This document shows, in pieces, positions 38,224-49,500 of a DNA stretch of 64,000 nt (the stretch's first letter is position 1; every line of letters starts with the position of its first letter). This stretch comes from a virus. The stretch is from IMG/VR virus record IMGVR_UViG_3300034073_002131, positions 1 to 64,000 of that record. The stretch is one strand, 5' to 3'. The notes beneath the pieces were generated by a model that was not told the DNA's origin, did no database searches, and worked only from the letters and a program-made list of their open reading frames with translations. A program made the translations under genes and the position numbers.

Positions 38224-39205
38224 CTACCAATCTCCCATGTGTTAGATTAGAACTACCAGTTAAACCACGAAGTAGTCGTTGATTATCAACAGGCTGAACT
38301 GTTTTATAAATATCCTTGACCACATAAAAAGCGGCATCTAAGATAATAGTTTGCTGATACTGCTCCAAGCTAGGGGCCTGGCTAGTTATACCCGTAATAG
38401 TTACTAGTTGCCCCGTGTCTTGTTTGTTTTCCGCCTGCCTAGTAGCCTGAGTACTAACTCTAATAGCTTGGGTAGTTTTAGGCTTTTCTTCGCTAGCAGT
38501 ATTACTAGATATGCCGCGGTTTAAGGTTGGTGGTTGATACTCGCGAATAATTGGTGGATTTTCTAGTACTTGATTTACTACTGGGTCTTGTACTAGTTTT
38601 GGTAGAGCATCCTTAACTGGATCTATATAAGTTTCTAGTATTTGTGCAGGTAGATCTTTGGGTATTACCAGTTGCTGAGGTTTTTCTGGAATTGAGATAG
38701 CTGTATAGGTTAACTTATAGTATGGATTTGTTATACTAGGGCCTTGCCATTGTTTTTCCGACCACAGCTGTTGGCCTGTAAATTGCAAACCAAATGTTGT
38801 AGGTTTTGTAAGGTTTATTTCACCAAGCGGAGCCTTAGTTGCTACGCTACCAGTACCTATTAGTGAGTATGTTCTAGTGTAGACGCTACCAAAAGTACTA
38901 GTAGCTGTTAAATAATTTTTGCATGCGGTACAGCCTAGTGAGTAGTCCCAGCCATACTCTATGCCAGTAACTCGTAAGGGTATACTTAGTGAATCCAATA
39001 CAGGCTGTGTAAGAATACCTGAGTATAGCACACTACCACCCGCCTTACCAAACACTACACCATCGCCAGGAGAAAACTTTATGTTGCCCTGTAGGTTTAT
39101 ACTAGAGTATGGCAGAAGGTCTGGGCTAGTTTCTTGGCTATAGGAGTAAGACCAATAGCAGAATAGTACCAATGCCAAAACTAAATTTTTTCCAGAATGA
39201 TTCAT
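38201..39205 (-). CDS. exported protein, 334 aa
   Basis: Signal peptide (about 4-23, ending SYSYSQ) followed by a beta-rich domain to about 180 with a Cys pair (GCTACKN), a Pro-rich linker and a Ser/Thr/Gln-rich region. No known domain. It overlaps the gene upstream by 68 bases. May be a secreted or surface protein expressed late. Confidence 0.7.
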   Translation of the reverse strand: MNHSGKNLVLALVLFCYWSYSYSQETSPDLLPYSSINLQGNIKFSPGDGVVFGKAGGSVLYSGILTQPVLDSLSIPLRVTGIEYGWDYSLGCTACKNYLTATSTFGSVYTRTYSLIGTGSVATKAPLGEINLTKPTTFGLQFTGQQLWSEKQWQGPSITNPYYKLTYTAISIPEKPQQLVIPKDLPAQILETYIDPVKDALPKLVQDPVVNQVLENPPIIREYQPPTLNRGISSNTASEEKPKTTQAIRVSTQATRQAENKQDTGQLVTITGITSQAPSLEQYQQTIILDAAFYVVKDIYKTVQPVDNQRLLRGLTGSSNLTHGRLVDEQYRLK

Positions 39206-39683
39206 TTGTTGTAGCCTCTAGCGGTTTAGGTACACGATCCAAATTTTCTTGCCACAGCTGGCGGGCTTGGTCACCGATTTTGCCCTGTATAGGGCACGGT
39301 GTGCCTGCATCCTGCATAGCCTCAAATACTCGTGGATCTTGACACAGGGTACTTACCGCAGCTACTTTCATGCCCATATCGTACAAGTTTTTAGCTAGCT
39401 TTAATCGTTCGCAGTTTAGATCACGCACTGTGCTACCACCACTAATACCTAAGATCTGAGTTTGTACTGCTCCTGACACACCTACAACACATAAATCATT
39501 GCTTATAATAGTTATAGGTGGGCTAGTAGCACTAGGTGGAGGCGATTTAACAGTAGTCTCATTAATACTAGTACTAGTCGAATTAGATTGACTATTACTT
39601 GTTGATTCTGAGATAATCCTGTCTGTTGTTTGTGCAGTGGAAAGGGTTGAAATCAAAAATAATAGCCAAACTAATTTTTGCAT
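39138..39683 (-). CDS. exported protein with C-terminal membrane anchor, 181 aa
   Basis: Signal peptide (1-17), a Ser/Thr/Asn-rich low-complexity segment (20-55), a domain with four Cys (LCVVGV, LNCERLKLAKNLYDMGM, LCQDPRVFEAM, TPCPIQG) and a C-terminal transmembrane segment (IGTILLLVLLL). The Cys domain pattern recurs in other phages, function unknown. Probably periplasmic, anchored at its C-terminus. Confidence 0.74.
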   Translation of the reverse strand: MQKLVWLLFLISTLSTAQTTDRIISESTSNSQSNSTSTSINETTVKSPPPSATSPPITIISNDLCVVGVSGAVQTQILGISGGSTVRDLNCERLKLAKNLYDMGMKVAAVSTLCQDPRVFEAMQDAGTPCPIQGKIGDQARQLWQENLDRVPKPLEATTNESFWKKFSFGIGTILLLVLLL

Positions 39684-39698
39684 AATAACCTCTAAGTA

Positions 39699-40106
39699 TT
39701 AGGGATTAGTAGGTGGAGGCGGTGCTGGTACTGGTTCTGTAGGCGTTGTTATTTCAGACTGTGGTGCAGGCATTGGTTCGGGTACTGGTGCCCAAGGCAT
39801 TTGTGTATCCGTTAGGCTCTGTTTTTCTAGCTCACGTTCAACTACTAATGCAATATGATCTTTAATACTAGGCAGTCTGAGTTCTTGTGCCTCAATCCAC
39901 TCTATAACCATTTGCTCTGTAATCTGTTCTAGTGGTACAAAAGTTTGTTGTTCAGGATCAGCTAGTGTAGTAGTGTTTGGTAGTGCAAACTCTACTGTGC
40001 CGTCTTTGCCAGTAATAGTCCACTCAACTCGTTTAATTACATTAGTTAGTCCATCTAGAGTATGAGTGTAAATTTTATTAGGTTTAATTGTATAGGTAAT
40101 TGCCAT
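39699..40106 (-). CDS. conserved tail-region protein, 135 aa
   Basis: Opens MAITYTIKPNKIYTHTLDG with beta-strand patterns, a helical middle, and a Pro/Glu-rich C-terminal tail (APVPEPMPAPQSEI). Proteins with this opening are common near tail fibre genes in environmental phages. Role unknown. Confidence 0.7.
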   Translation of the reverse strand: MAITYTIKPNKIYTHTLDGLTNVIKRVEWTITGKDGTVEFALPNTTTLADPEQQTFVPLEQITEQMVIEWIEAQELRLPSIKDHIALVVERELEKQSLTDTQMPWAPVPEPMPAPQSEITTPTEPVPAPPPPTNP

Positions 40107-40115
40107 GTTTAATCC

Positions 40116-40619
40116 TTATTGTGGCGCTTGTGGCCAAATTATATTAGTTGGAAATTCTTGTTGATCAGTTAAATCACGGAGTTGTTGTCTATAAGTAGCC
40201 CACTGTTCTTTTTGTTCCGTGGTTAAACTAACATCTGGTAACTGCGTCCAATCACTTTGTGTTAGTAAACGATTTCTTTCATATTTTGCATTATTAATTC
40301 TGTTTTGTTTTTCTATACTAGCTCTAATAGTAGTTTGTGCTATTTCTTCGGGAGTTAAATTAACTATATCATAACCTAAAAGCATATATTCTTCGGTTAT
40401 CTCAGCTACTTGTCTAGTTAATTTTTCTGGAGTATATTTTGGTACGAGTTTTTGAGTAGCCAAATTATACGCTGGTTCTGGGGCATACTCAAGTGGGTAT
40501 ATACCAAATGCTTTTAAAACACTAGTAGCTATAGGAGATTTAAAACTAGTATTAGGAAATAGCTTTCTAATTTCTATTTGGTTTTGTAAAATTTTACCAG
40601 TTGATTCTTGTATATACAT
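40116..40619 (-). CDS. tail assembly chaperone-like protein
   Basis: 167 residues. The C-terminal segment ERNRLLTQSDWTQLPDVSL, followed by EQWATYRQQLRDLTDQ and IIWPQAPQ, is the common motif of phage tail (fibre) assembly chaperones of the XkdW-like group. The N-terminal half is variable. It probably helps fold or attach the fibre proteins encoded just upstream. Confidence 0.82.
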   Translation of the reverse strand: MYIQESTGKILQNQIEIRKLFPNTSFKSPIATSVLKAFGIYPLEYAPEPAYNLATQKLVPKYTPEKLTRQVAEITEEYMLLGYDIVNLTPEEIAQTTIRASIEKQNRINNAKYERNRLLTQSDWTQLPDVSLTTEQKEQWATYRQQLRDLTDQQEFPTNIIWPQAPQ

Positions 40620-40637
40620 GTTTTATATCTCTAAAAT

Positions 40638-42131
40638 TTAAGTGTATAAGTAAGTTGCCCAAGTGCCCGCACCAAAACCATTTGCTCCAGTACCCCCATT
40701 AATTGGGCTAGGTGGATTAATACTATTATCATATGTAAATGATACTCCATATAAACTTCCCCCTTGGCCGTCTGCATTTGGAATAGTACCATACATAGCG
40801 GGCTCTTGTAGATGAAATCTAAAATTTACTTGAGCTCCTTCTCCTGTAATACATTCTAAGTCTATATAATACCAAGGCGTAGAAGTATGGCCTGCATAAG
40901 GAGTTTCAAAATCATTTACTATATGATTGTAAAAAGCAGTAGCAAGTGTTGAGCCATTAGGAACACCGCCGGGGAATGTGCCATCATACCAATAAATAGT
41001 TAACTGAAAACTACTACTATCTATACTTATACCATAGATATTATTACCAGATTGTTGAAGTGTAGTACTGCCACCTCCACCACCTCCACCACCTCCACCA
41101 CCTCCACCACTTGGAGTATATTTAAACTGATATAAATAATATTTTGTAGAATCAGGAGCTGAGGAAAATATGCCTCCGTCTACTATTGTTGTTAATATAG
41201 TGCCGTCTGGACTAAGGCAACTATTATTAGGATAAATACTAGAATCTCCTACAAATTCATTAAGTTGATATATAGTGGCAGCTTCGGCGTTAGTTCTAGA
41301 AGTGGGCTGTGTATTACTTATTACTCCTCCATAATCCCATGAATTATTTCCAGAAGGTTTAGGGTAGTATACAAATGGTGTAGGATAGTTTAACGTATCC
41401 CATGTAATTAAATAATTTGCCGTAGCACCTACAACAAATTCAGGATATGCCCAATATGGACTAGTTGCATTATAACCAGGATATGCTCCTTGCCAAAAAG
41501 GAATTGGAGTACTACCATAGTATGTATTAACAATAGTAGTTAAATTATAGGCCGTGTTTAGCTTGTATAGGGTAGCCGGATGATTACTACTTCCACTGGT
41601 TAAAAATGTAGTTCCGTTTCCTAAAAATCTAAATCCATCTACTCCATTAGCAACGGGAACATACCCAGTATTTAGTCTGTACAAACTTTGACTAAAACCA
41701 GAATCTATTATTAAATTTGATACTTGAAAACCAATTTGTCCCGATGGTATATAATACCTATTAATAGTATTAGAATCAATATTACTAAAATATGCATAAA
41801 ATCCTGTATTATCCCACTCTATAGATGAAGTTCTATTTCCCACTGTCCAATTAGGTAATTGATTTACTGAATAGTATTGAGGCTGGTTAGTACTTAGATC
41901 ATATGGAGTAGATAGAACAAATCTTTGAACCCAACCATCTCCTCCTGTAATATAAAACGCATCTCCAGCACTAGGCCCCGGTTTCCATGAAATATTTATA
42001 TTAGAAGTAGTAATACTAACGCCGGTAGGTTTAGATAGTACAATAGGATTTGTAGTTAGTGGAGCCCACTCAGCCCAAAATCCTGTTAGAGATGTAGGTA
42101 TAGGTTTTTTAAGTAGTAATGGATTTAACAT
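40638..42131 (-). CDS. tail fibre or adhesin protein with poly-Gly hinge
   Basis: 497 residues. Residues 1-340 are beta-rich with repeated Tyr, Trp and Gly patterns as in beta-propeller or spike proteins. A run of 13 Gly near 344-356 (41066-41104) forms a flexible hinge. The C-terminal 140 residues make a separate beta domain. Last of the fibre set, next to the chaperone gene. Probably a virion tip protein. Confidence 0.75.
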   Translation of the reverse strand: MLNPLLLKKPIPTSLTGFWAEWAPLTTNPIVLSKPTGVSITTSNINISWKPGPSAGDAFYITGGDGWVQRFVLSTPYDLSTNQPQYYSVNQLPNWTVGNRTSSIEWDNTGFYAYFSNIDSNTINRYYIPSGQIGFQVSNLIIDSGFSQSLYRLNTGYVPVANGVDGFRFLGNGTTFLTSGSSNHPATLYKLNTAYNLTTIVNTYYGSTPIPFWQGAYPGYNATSPYWAYPEFVVGATANYLITWDTLNYPTPFVYYPKPSGNNSWDYGGVISNTQPTSRTNAEAATIYQLNEFVGDSSIYPNNSCLSPDGTILTTIVDGGIFSSAPDSTKYYLYQFKYTPSGGGGGGGGGGGGGSTTLQQSGNNIYGISIDSSSFQLTIYWYDGTFPGGVPNGSTLATAFYNHIVNDFETPYAGHTSTPWYYIDLECITGEGAQVNFRFHLQEPAMYGTIPNADGQGGSLYGVSFTYDNSINPPSPINGGTGANGFGAGTWATYLYT

Positions 42132-42140
42132 TTATGATTC

Positions 42141-43337
42141 TCAAGTTGTTGTAGCTTTACCAACATGTAGGCCTGCTAGTCTAGACCCCCCGACACCAGG
42201 TACATAAACAGTCCAGAAAACAAAAATATCTGGATAATCGGCATCATTAGTTAGAGTAGGCGCACTACTAGACCCTACCCATAACATAGGACTAGGATAA
42301 GTAATTGCTGTTGTGTTATACACATAAACTACTGCAAATTCAGTTTCGTACGCACCACCAGATAAACCATTTGTAAGAGTTATACTACCACCACTACCAT
42401 TTATTCTAAGATGTGCTCCGCTGTTTCCATTGATTTGATGTGTGGAAGCACCGGAATAAGCATTCATTTGATTATATATGTTACCGTAAAAACTAACTGC
42501 ATTTAGGTAAGGTGGTATAACTGGATAGTTACTGTAGTTGCCTTCATGAACTACAATATTGCCACCTACTTTAAGTACAGCACCTCCACTTTCTCCTGGA
42601 TTATATACGTTTAAAGCACCATCACTATCTAAGGCAATATGTCTAGTAGCAATGTTTTCATAATGCCAAGTTAGTGTAGGCTTGGCTCCACTGGCCCTAA
42701 TTTCAGCAGGAAATGAGTGTCCTGACATTCCACTAGTATTTCCACCATAGCTTGATGCATTAACTCTTACACCTAAAGTAACGTTAGTAGCAGTACCACC
42801 GCTTAGTGGAAGTGTATAGCTTGAATAGTTGCCGGCGTGAAGTACAGTATTACCACCAATAGTAATATTAAAGCCACTAGATACGCTTAAGTTATCGTCT
42901 ATAGTAACTGCACCATTAAAATAACTAATACCATTATTATAAAAGTCAAAGTTAGTATTATTAGCAGTGCCAATACCTAGCTGATTAACATGTGTAGTTC
43001 CCGCGACACGTAATTTATTGCCATTATCCGTACCAGTACCAACCAGTACATTACCACTATACTGTGCAAATTTAACTAGGCCGGTATCTAGGACTTCTAT
43101 GCTGGGAATTCCACTTACGTCATTTACACTATAAATAGTTCCGGTTAAACTATTAGTTACACTAAATAGCTGGCCAGCACTACCCTCTAGGCTAATAGTA
43201 CCATTAGTAGTAGGATATACGCGTAGGGTAATTGTTTGTGGGCCTAGTGTGCTGCTTGCTCCAACAAACTCAATTTTAGGGTCGGCACTTTGCCCTATAT
43301 TAGGAGTAATTAAAATATTTTTATCAGACAAGGCCAT
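42141..43337 (-). CDS. tail fibre protein
   Basis: 398 residues, beta-rich, containing the repeat pattern HAGNYSSYTLPLSGGT shared with the 1379-residue fibre gene (46520). A Gly-, Ser- and Asn-rich C-terminal half may hold receptor-binding loops. No signal peptide, so cytoplasmic assembly. Likely part of the distal fibre. Confidence 0.8.
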   Translation of the reverse strand: MALSDKNILITPNIGQSADPKIEFVGASSTLGPQTITLRVYPTTNGTISLEGSAGQLFSVTNSLTGTIYSVNDVSGIPSIEVLDTGLVKFAQYSGNVLVGTGTDNGNKLRVAGTTHVNQLGIGTANNTNFDFYNNGISYFNGAVTIDDNLSVSSGFNITIGGNTVLHAGNYSSYTLPLSGGTATNVTLGVRVNASSYGGNTSGMSGHSFPAEIRASGAKPTLTWHYENIATRHIALDSDGALNVYNPGESGGAVLKVGGNIVVHEGNYSNYPVIPPYLNAVSFYGNIYNQMNAYSGASTHQINGNSGAHLRINGSGGSITLTNGLSGGAYETEFAVVYVYNTTAITYPSPMLWVGSSSAPTLTNDADYPDIFVFWTVYVPGVGGSRLAGLHVGKATTT

Positions 43338-43356
43338 AGTTAATTCCTATTTGATG

Positions 43357-44610
43357 TTATATGCCGTAACGGCCTCTTAATGCGTAATAATTTTGAGCAG
43401 ACTCATCCGCTGTTAGTTGACGATTATACACTAATATTCTTGATAGTGTGCCGTTCATATTCCATGAGGTGCCATACCCAAACCAATCAAAAACTGTCCA
43501 GTTACTAAAATCTACACCTTTTGCTTCCCACATGTGATACACATTATTTCTATAATTTACTGGAGTAGCTGGATTTACTACAGTATTAAGATCTACGTAA
43601 TTAACGGGACTACCACAGCCTTCATGATAATAATTATTTCCATAACTTGCAGATAAATATACAGATCCACTGTTATTTCCTCTAACCCATAGCTCTTGTG
43701 TATCTGAAGTTTTATACCATAAAACTACTGTGCAATTATTACTATTTCCTGTTAAAGAACTGCTTCTATTAAAACTATGAGATTCTGTAATATTAAAACT
43801 AGTTTTATCAGTAGTTAGAGTAGGCTGACCATAAATTGTGTGATCGTTTCCTATACCACTAAGATCATATAATTTATTACCAGCATTAGTTAGTAGTTCA
43901 GATATTTTAGGTTCTGTACCGTCAACTATATCAACTCTTGGTTGATACCATTGTTGATTAGTAGTAGTATCACTAGAGTAATATAGGAAACTGCGATGGT
44001 AAGAGTACGTATTTGTTGACTTCCATAGATAATCTGTACAATTTAGTACTTTAGTTCCATTAGTATGATATACACCTGAATCTGGGTGTGTAGCACCTGT
44101 ACCAGAATTAGCTGGCCAAATATGTCCAACTACTAAATACCATTGATTAGCTGTAGCCCAACCCCAACCTTCTGCTGAAAAATATGGGTTTTGATTTGAG
44201 GCACCATTACTTCTATTTCTTACTTGTTGAGCATCTCCATCCCAAGCATGCGGCCCCATGTAAAAGTTACCATTACCTATAGTTTTTCTACGTACCCAAG
44301 TTGTATATCTATACATTTTATTAGGGTCAATAGTAAATGCAGAACCCCACCAACCACCATCTTCATCGCTTGCAGCATCTTGATTACTTACATCCCACAC
44401 TACATCGGTAATACCAAACGGATTAGTATCATTTATTCTTGAATTTCCATCACCATTTGTAGCATATCCAGTAGCTGCACCACTTGTACCAGCAATCCAA
44501 GAGTCCCAAGTAATAATAGAACGCCTACCTTTACTAGATTTAGGATTTCCAATATCTAAATCTAATATTTTTCCTGCAGTAACAATATTTGGGCCTAAAT
44601 ATGTGCTCAT
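43357..44610 (-). CDS. tail adhesin with concanavalin-like (LamG) domain
   Basis: 417 residues. An N-terminal Trp/Gly-rich jelly-roll region is followed by a LamG-like module ending SRILVYNRQLTADESAQNYY, a signature repeated in the two neighbouring genes and in the large fibre. Likely binds host glycans. ATGA overlap with the upstream gene. Confidence 0.8.
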   Translation of the reverse strand: MSTYLGPNIVTAGKILDLDIGNPKSSKGRRSIITWDSWIAGTSGAATGYATNGDGNSRINDTNPFGITDVVWDVSNQDAASDEDGGWWGSAFTIDPNKMYRYTTWVRRKTIGNGNFYMGPHAWDGDAQQVRNRSNGASNQNPYFSAEGWGWATANQWYLVVGHIWPANSGTGATHPDSGVYHTNGTKVLNCTDYLWKSTNTYSYHRSFLYYSSDTTTNQQWYQPRVDIVDGTEPKISELLTNAGNKLYDLSGIGNDHTIYGQPTLTTDKTSFNITESHSFNRSSSLTGNSNNCTVVLWYKTSDTQELWVRGNNSGSVYLSASYGNNYYHEGCGSPVNYVDLNTVVNPATPVNYRNNVYHMWEAKGVDFSNWTVFDWFGYGTSWNMNGTLSRILVYNRQLTADESAQNYYALRGRYGI

Positions 44611-45815
44611 AATCCGTATAGCCCCCTTTGTGCAGCAAAATTTTGTGCTACTTCATTAGCAGATAGTGCTCTATTATAAATTTTTACATTACTAATAGAT
44701 TTTGAAGTATATTCCCCATTCCAGCCATTACCTATATTTAATACTTGTTGTAAAAAATTATTATTAAAACCTGTCTTTGACCCTTTTAAAGTACCATTAA
44801 GATACGCATATGCTACTGAAGCATTTCTTACTAGAGTTACATGATTCCACGTACCTGTTGTTAAAGTCCATCCAGTAGTTGGATAATTATTAAATTCAGA
44901 ACTATAAAAATATATTGCACCATCTCCAGTATTAGCCTTTAAACCAAAAGTATACTGATCTGGTAATGCTACCATATGCGTATATCCGTTAAAATTTGTA
45001 GGATTAATCCAGCAATCAATAGTAAAATCGCCTGTTCCAAATGCAAAACTGGAAGAGGCAGGGCATTGTAGTCGTGCATCTACATCAACACTCCAACTAA
45101 AAGTACCATTACTATTATAAGTCAAATTTTGTGCAGTAATTGTACTTTGTCCAGTTAAATCTAATACGGCTTGTGTGTTTGATCTAGTAGTGTCTGTATA
45201 TGGTGTAGGAAATGTACCAAATTCTACTTGAGCACCACCAACTAGTATAAAACCTGTAAAAGAACCATCAGTGACACCAACTCTGTATGGATAAGCAATA
45301 ATAAAATTTACATTTCCTGAACCAGTTCCTTGCAGTCCTTGACGTTGCCACGTGCCTTTACGCAATGTATCATATCCAGTCACATATCCTCCAGCTAGTG
45401 CAGATACGCTGGCCCCTTCAATTGACGAATTCATTCCATCAATATTACAATTACTGCTTAAAAATGTATATGCAGACATTGCATAACTTTGTCCCGCTGT
45501 CATAGGTGCAGTTTTTAATACATAAGCATAAGAATTGCCAGACCATGATGCTGATAAAGCACCAGACGTATATTTGCGAACTTTTCCCAAGTATATTCCT
45601 AAAGGTCCATCTACTCCTGGATGAGTATATGTGCTATCAACTACCCAGTTATTGCCATTCCAAAAATGCAGAGTTTGTGCTGGCCAAGTATAATATCCAT
45701 CTAACGGATGCAAATTTGTAGTTGGTGCGCCTTGCCATGACTTCTTGGTATTCTGCATGTCATAGTAAAATACCAACCCATCTGTAACTACTCTAGGGGA
45801 ATGAACTAATGCCAT
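44607..45815 (-). CDS. tail adhesin with concanavalin-like (LamG) domain
   Basis: 402 residues. The C-terminal half has the LamG pattern FGTGDFTIDCWINPT, GTWNHVTLVRNASVAYAYLNG and SISNVKIYNRALSANEVAQN. The first half is a different beta domain also seen in the 417-residue neighbour (AMSAYTF, GYDTLRKGTW). The two genes seem to be diverged duplicates. Confidence 0.82.
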   Translation of the reverse strand: MALVHSPRVVTDGLVFYYDMQNTKKSWQGAPTTNLHPLDGYYTWPAQTLHFWNGNNWVVDSTYTHPGVDGPLGIYLGKVRKYTSGALSASWSGNSYAYVLKTAPMTAGQSYAMSAYTFLSSNCNIDGMNSSIEGASVSALAGGYVTGYDTLRKGTWQRQGLQGTGSGNVNFIIAYPYRVGVTDGSFTGFILVGGAQVEFGTFPTPYTDTTRSNTQAVLDLTGQSTITAQNLTYNSNGTFSWSVDVDARLQCPASSSFAFGTGDFTIDCWINPTNFNGYTHMVALPDQYTFGLKANTGDGAIYFYSSEFNNYPTTGWTLTTGTWNHVTLVRNASVAYAYLNGTLKGSKTGFNNNFLQQVLNIGNGWNGEYTSKSISNVKIYNRALSANEVAQNFAAQRGLYGL

Positions 45816-46519
45816 TATCTTCCGTACCTTTTTGCGTGTGCTGTTTGATATTGCTGATTAACTTCAGCAGCCGAGTGTGCAGTATTGTAAACCTGCATGG
45901 CACCAAAATCACCTAACCAGTATCCCCATCCCCAAAAAACTCCAATACTGCCCATATTGCCACCACCTAGATAACGCGGCGAAGACACATTCAATACATA
46001 ATCTTGCACGCCATTTACGTACATAATCATGTTTGTGGAACTTGTTCTTATAAAAGCAAGATGTACCCAATTGCCTGTGTTGACTGATACTCCAGTACTG
46101 GTATAATAATTCCATTGACCATCATATTGAAGATAGTATAGTTTTCCGTCATTTAGTCCGTAGCCTACGTTAACAGGGCCCCCACTCCAATGCGAAAATA
46201 ATCCTCTCTGGCCGGTGGCAGTTGTTCGTACAGAAAAATATACTGTGCAGGCAGTTGGCAGTGTAAAATCGCTATGAGCAATATAATCATTTGATCCGTC
46301 AAATGATAGATATTTGATATTGTTAATATTATTGAACGTAGGACCGTTAAAAAGCGTTCCTACTCTAGTGCCTTGTAAATCGTTTAGCGTAGTTCCTGAG
46401 TATGACAATGTTCTATTAAGATCTACTGCAAAATCTAAATTTGCAGATATAAGGCCTGCCCTAGAATTTTCTTTTGACAAATCAATCCATGTATTTGAGA
46501 CTCCGTAGTTAATTGACAT
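45815..46519 (-). CDS. short adhesin with one LamG domain
   Basis: 234 residues, almost entirely one LamG-like domain: YLSFDGSNDYIAHSDFTLP, CTVYFSVRTT, GNWVHLAFIRTSSTNMIMYVNG and GAMQVYNTAHSAAEVNQQ. Lacks the second domain of its neighbours, so it is the minimal member of the array. Overlaps the downstream gene by one base. Confidence 0.82.
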   Translation of the reverse strand: MSINYGVSNTWIDLSKENSRAGLISANLDFAVDLNRTLSYSGTTLNDLQGTRVGTLFNGPTFNNINNIKYLSFDGSNDYIAHSDFTLPTACTVYFSVRTTATGQRGLFSHWSGGPVNVGYGLNDGKLYYLQYDGQWNYYTSTGVSVNTGNWVHLAFIRTSSTNMIMYVNGVQDYVLNVSSPRYLGGGNMGSIGVFWGWGYWLGDFGAMQVYNTAHSAAEVNQQYQTAHAKRYGR

Positions 46520-49500
46520 TTAATCAATCTCCACTTCCAGTTTGTCAACGTCTTTACGTTCACCATATACTGTATAAAAGCAGCTAACAGGTTTACCGGT
46601 TTCGTTCACAATATATACACAATTGTTTTCAACACGTTCAACGTATAATTGTTGTCCAGCACTAGCAGCAGTTAAGTTAACTGTAATACTATCAGCATGT
46701 ACTAAACCAGTCCAGTAATCTGGTAGTTGGATAGAGCCTGTACCCTGCAACCTACCACGAACATATACACCATTTTCTGGACCTTCCAAGCTGCCGTAAC
46801 GTAATTTTTTACCCGGTTTAGTTGGGTGATCAATAAGGAACGACTTGGTAGTTGCACTAAGTGTACCATTAATAGTTACATTACCATTAATTGTTCCACC
46901 ACTTAGAGGTAATGCATAATTTGTGTAGTTTCCGTCGTGTATTATAGTTCGCCAACTTTGATTAGTTCCTCCAGTTTTTCTACGAAATTGAAATGTATCA
47001 CTAAAAAAACTTAAGGCTAAAGTTGCTGAGTAGTAGGTAGCTGCATCTCCATGAGACATACGAATAGCATAGTGCCACTCAGTACTAGGATTAAGAGTAT
47101 TATCTCCAACTAATTGCCAATATTGAAGTGCATTAGATTTGGAACCAGTATCACTACCTAACTGCCACGAATTACTAGCATTTGAAGCAGTAGCAGCATT
47201 ACCAGTTATACTTATACCCCAAGTACCCGACGCTCCGCCGCCTGTTAGGGTTGGTGAATAGCTGTTGTAATTTTGATCTGTTAAAGTTCTATTCCAAGTT
47301 TGCCAGCTGTCATTTCCATTCCAACCACCACGAAAACATAAGTCATTACCAGCATGACTTATGTACATTTGAGCTCTGCCGGCTGTTCCAACACCTGGGT
47401 CAAATGTTAGTATAGTTCCATATGCATAACCATAACTAGGTGGTTTATTTGCACTATTTTGTATATAGGCATAATACATTGAATTATATTCTAATGTATT
47501 AAAATCCATAGCATCATTACCGCCAAGAGCGCGCAAGTGTGCATTAAAACTAGTGTAGTTTCCTGCGGCAAGTAACTTGCCAGTTTGACTTCTAGTAGTC
47601 CATGGATTTACATATAGTTCACCATCGTTTTCATACAGTAGTGTTGCACTGTATCCTCCTCGATGAAAGGATATACCTGGAGCAGTATTATCCTCAGTAT
47701 AAACTTCAAGATTTGAGCCTGTATATGCTGTGGTCCGGCCATTACGTCTAAATTGTGTGCGTGAGTAAAAAGTACTGTCTGCATTATTACCATAGGCTAC
47801 TACAACAGCACCCCAAGTAGATAGTCCACGGCTAGGAGTATTTGGTAATCCTCCACCCCAACCTGACGGATAGCCAATATCAACATTTGAAAATAGATGA
47901 ATGCCTTGATTATCGGAACCACCAGTTAGTTGTCCTCGAACACCTTTAACTTGTATAGACTCATCAGCAGTAAAATAAGTTAAACCTGTTACGGTTCCGC
48001 CTGTTAGTGGTAGAGCATAGCTTGAATAATTAGCGCTATGTAAAATAGTTCCTGGTAGACCAAACAGGTTATCCCAGTGAGTATAATCATTGGTACTAAA
48101 ATTTTGATCTTCTTCAGCAGTCCAGCCCAAGCCCATTAGGTGTATACGACCTTTTCGTTGGTGAAATCTAAGGTGAGTATATAGTTCAAGACTGCTTACT
48201 TTATCTACGCGAACACCATCATGAGTGTTGCCAGTAGACTGATTACTAGCATTTTGGAAGCAGTTAATACGAGCTAAAAACTTGTATTCACCCGTACTGC
48301 GCTTACCGTATACATCAAAATATCCGCCACTATCCCATGCTAGGTGATTTATATAACAGGTTTTTGCTCCATGCGGTACTAGGTAATCAATATACTCTGC
48401 ACCACCAGAACTACCTGTACTACCACTAGTACTACTGTATACATATCCCACGTCGCCAATATGAAATCCAGCACCGCTCCACTCTGTGCTAGCACTGGCT
48501 AATGTAAATCCATTTTGAGCTGTGTACTCACTAGCAACATTTGTAGTAGCTAACCAAGGGCGAAAGAATCTGGTGCGCTCAGCCTCAAAATTTCTAGTTA
48601 TTTCACTAACATTTAGTGCCTTGTTGTAAACTCGGGCAATGGCAATATAACCATTCCAAGTTTCGCCACCACCATCACCACCAATCCATAACTTATTTAA
48701 ATTAGTAAACTGAGCTGCAGCATAAGATCCCTGACCCTCTAATTGACCATTAATATAGTGATAGGTACTTCCAGCACTAAATACCCAGACCAAATGATAC
48801 CAACGACCAGTAGCTAAAACAGGTCCTGATCCGTAGTCTGGATAGGAAACCATTGTTCCGCCATTAGTACCTAAAAGAGGTCTTTCACTACCATTATCAA
48901 ATATAGTATCGTAGTTACTAAACCCATCTGCCCATGCCCAAGCTTCATAGGTCATGGTAGTGCCTAGTACAATTCCATCAACTATTAGGTAACCGCCGGT
49001 TCCATTATTGTAGGTAGCACCAATACCTTCTTTAGTAGTAATACTAATATTTGAATTTGTTATGGTATAGTCTGTACCACTCAGGTTTTTAAGTGGTATG
49101 CTGCAATTTTTATTATTAAAGTCTAGGTATAGGATTAGGCTTTCGGTTGTTATACCTGCACCACTTGTGGTGGTTCTGCCTATTTGCAGATATTTAGGGT
49201 CGGTATAGGTAGTGTAATTTCCAGCGTGTAAGATTGGATTAGTTCTGTATTTAAAATCTGCATCTGCACTACTGTTAAATACAATACCGTTTAGAGCCTG
49301 AGTAGAACCAATACTAATTTCGTTACCGTTTTTACCAAGGATCCAGACACCACCAGTATCTCTAATAGTATTTACTTGCAGATCGCCGGTTAAAGTTCCG
49401 CCAGTTAGTGGTAATGCATAACTACTATAGTTACTACTATTAAGTACGGCATTGCCTTCCCAAGTTAACCCACTTGCACCACCATCTAGATCTACTGCAA

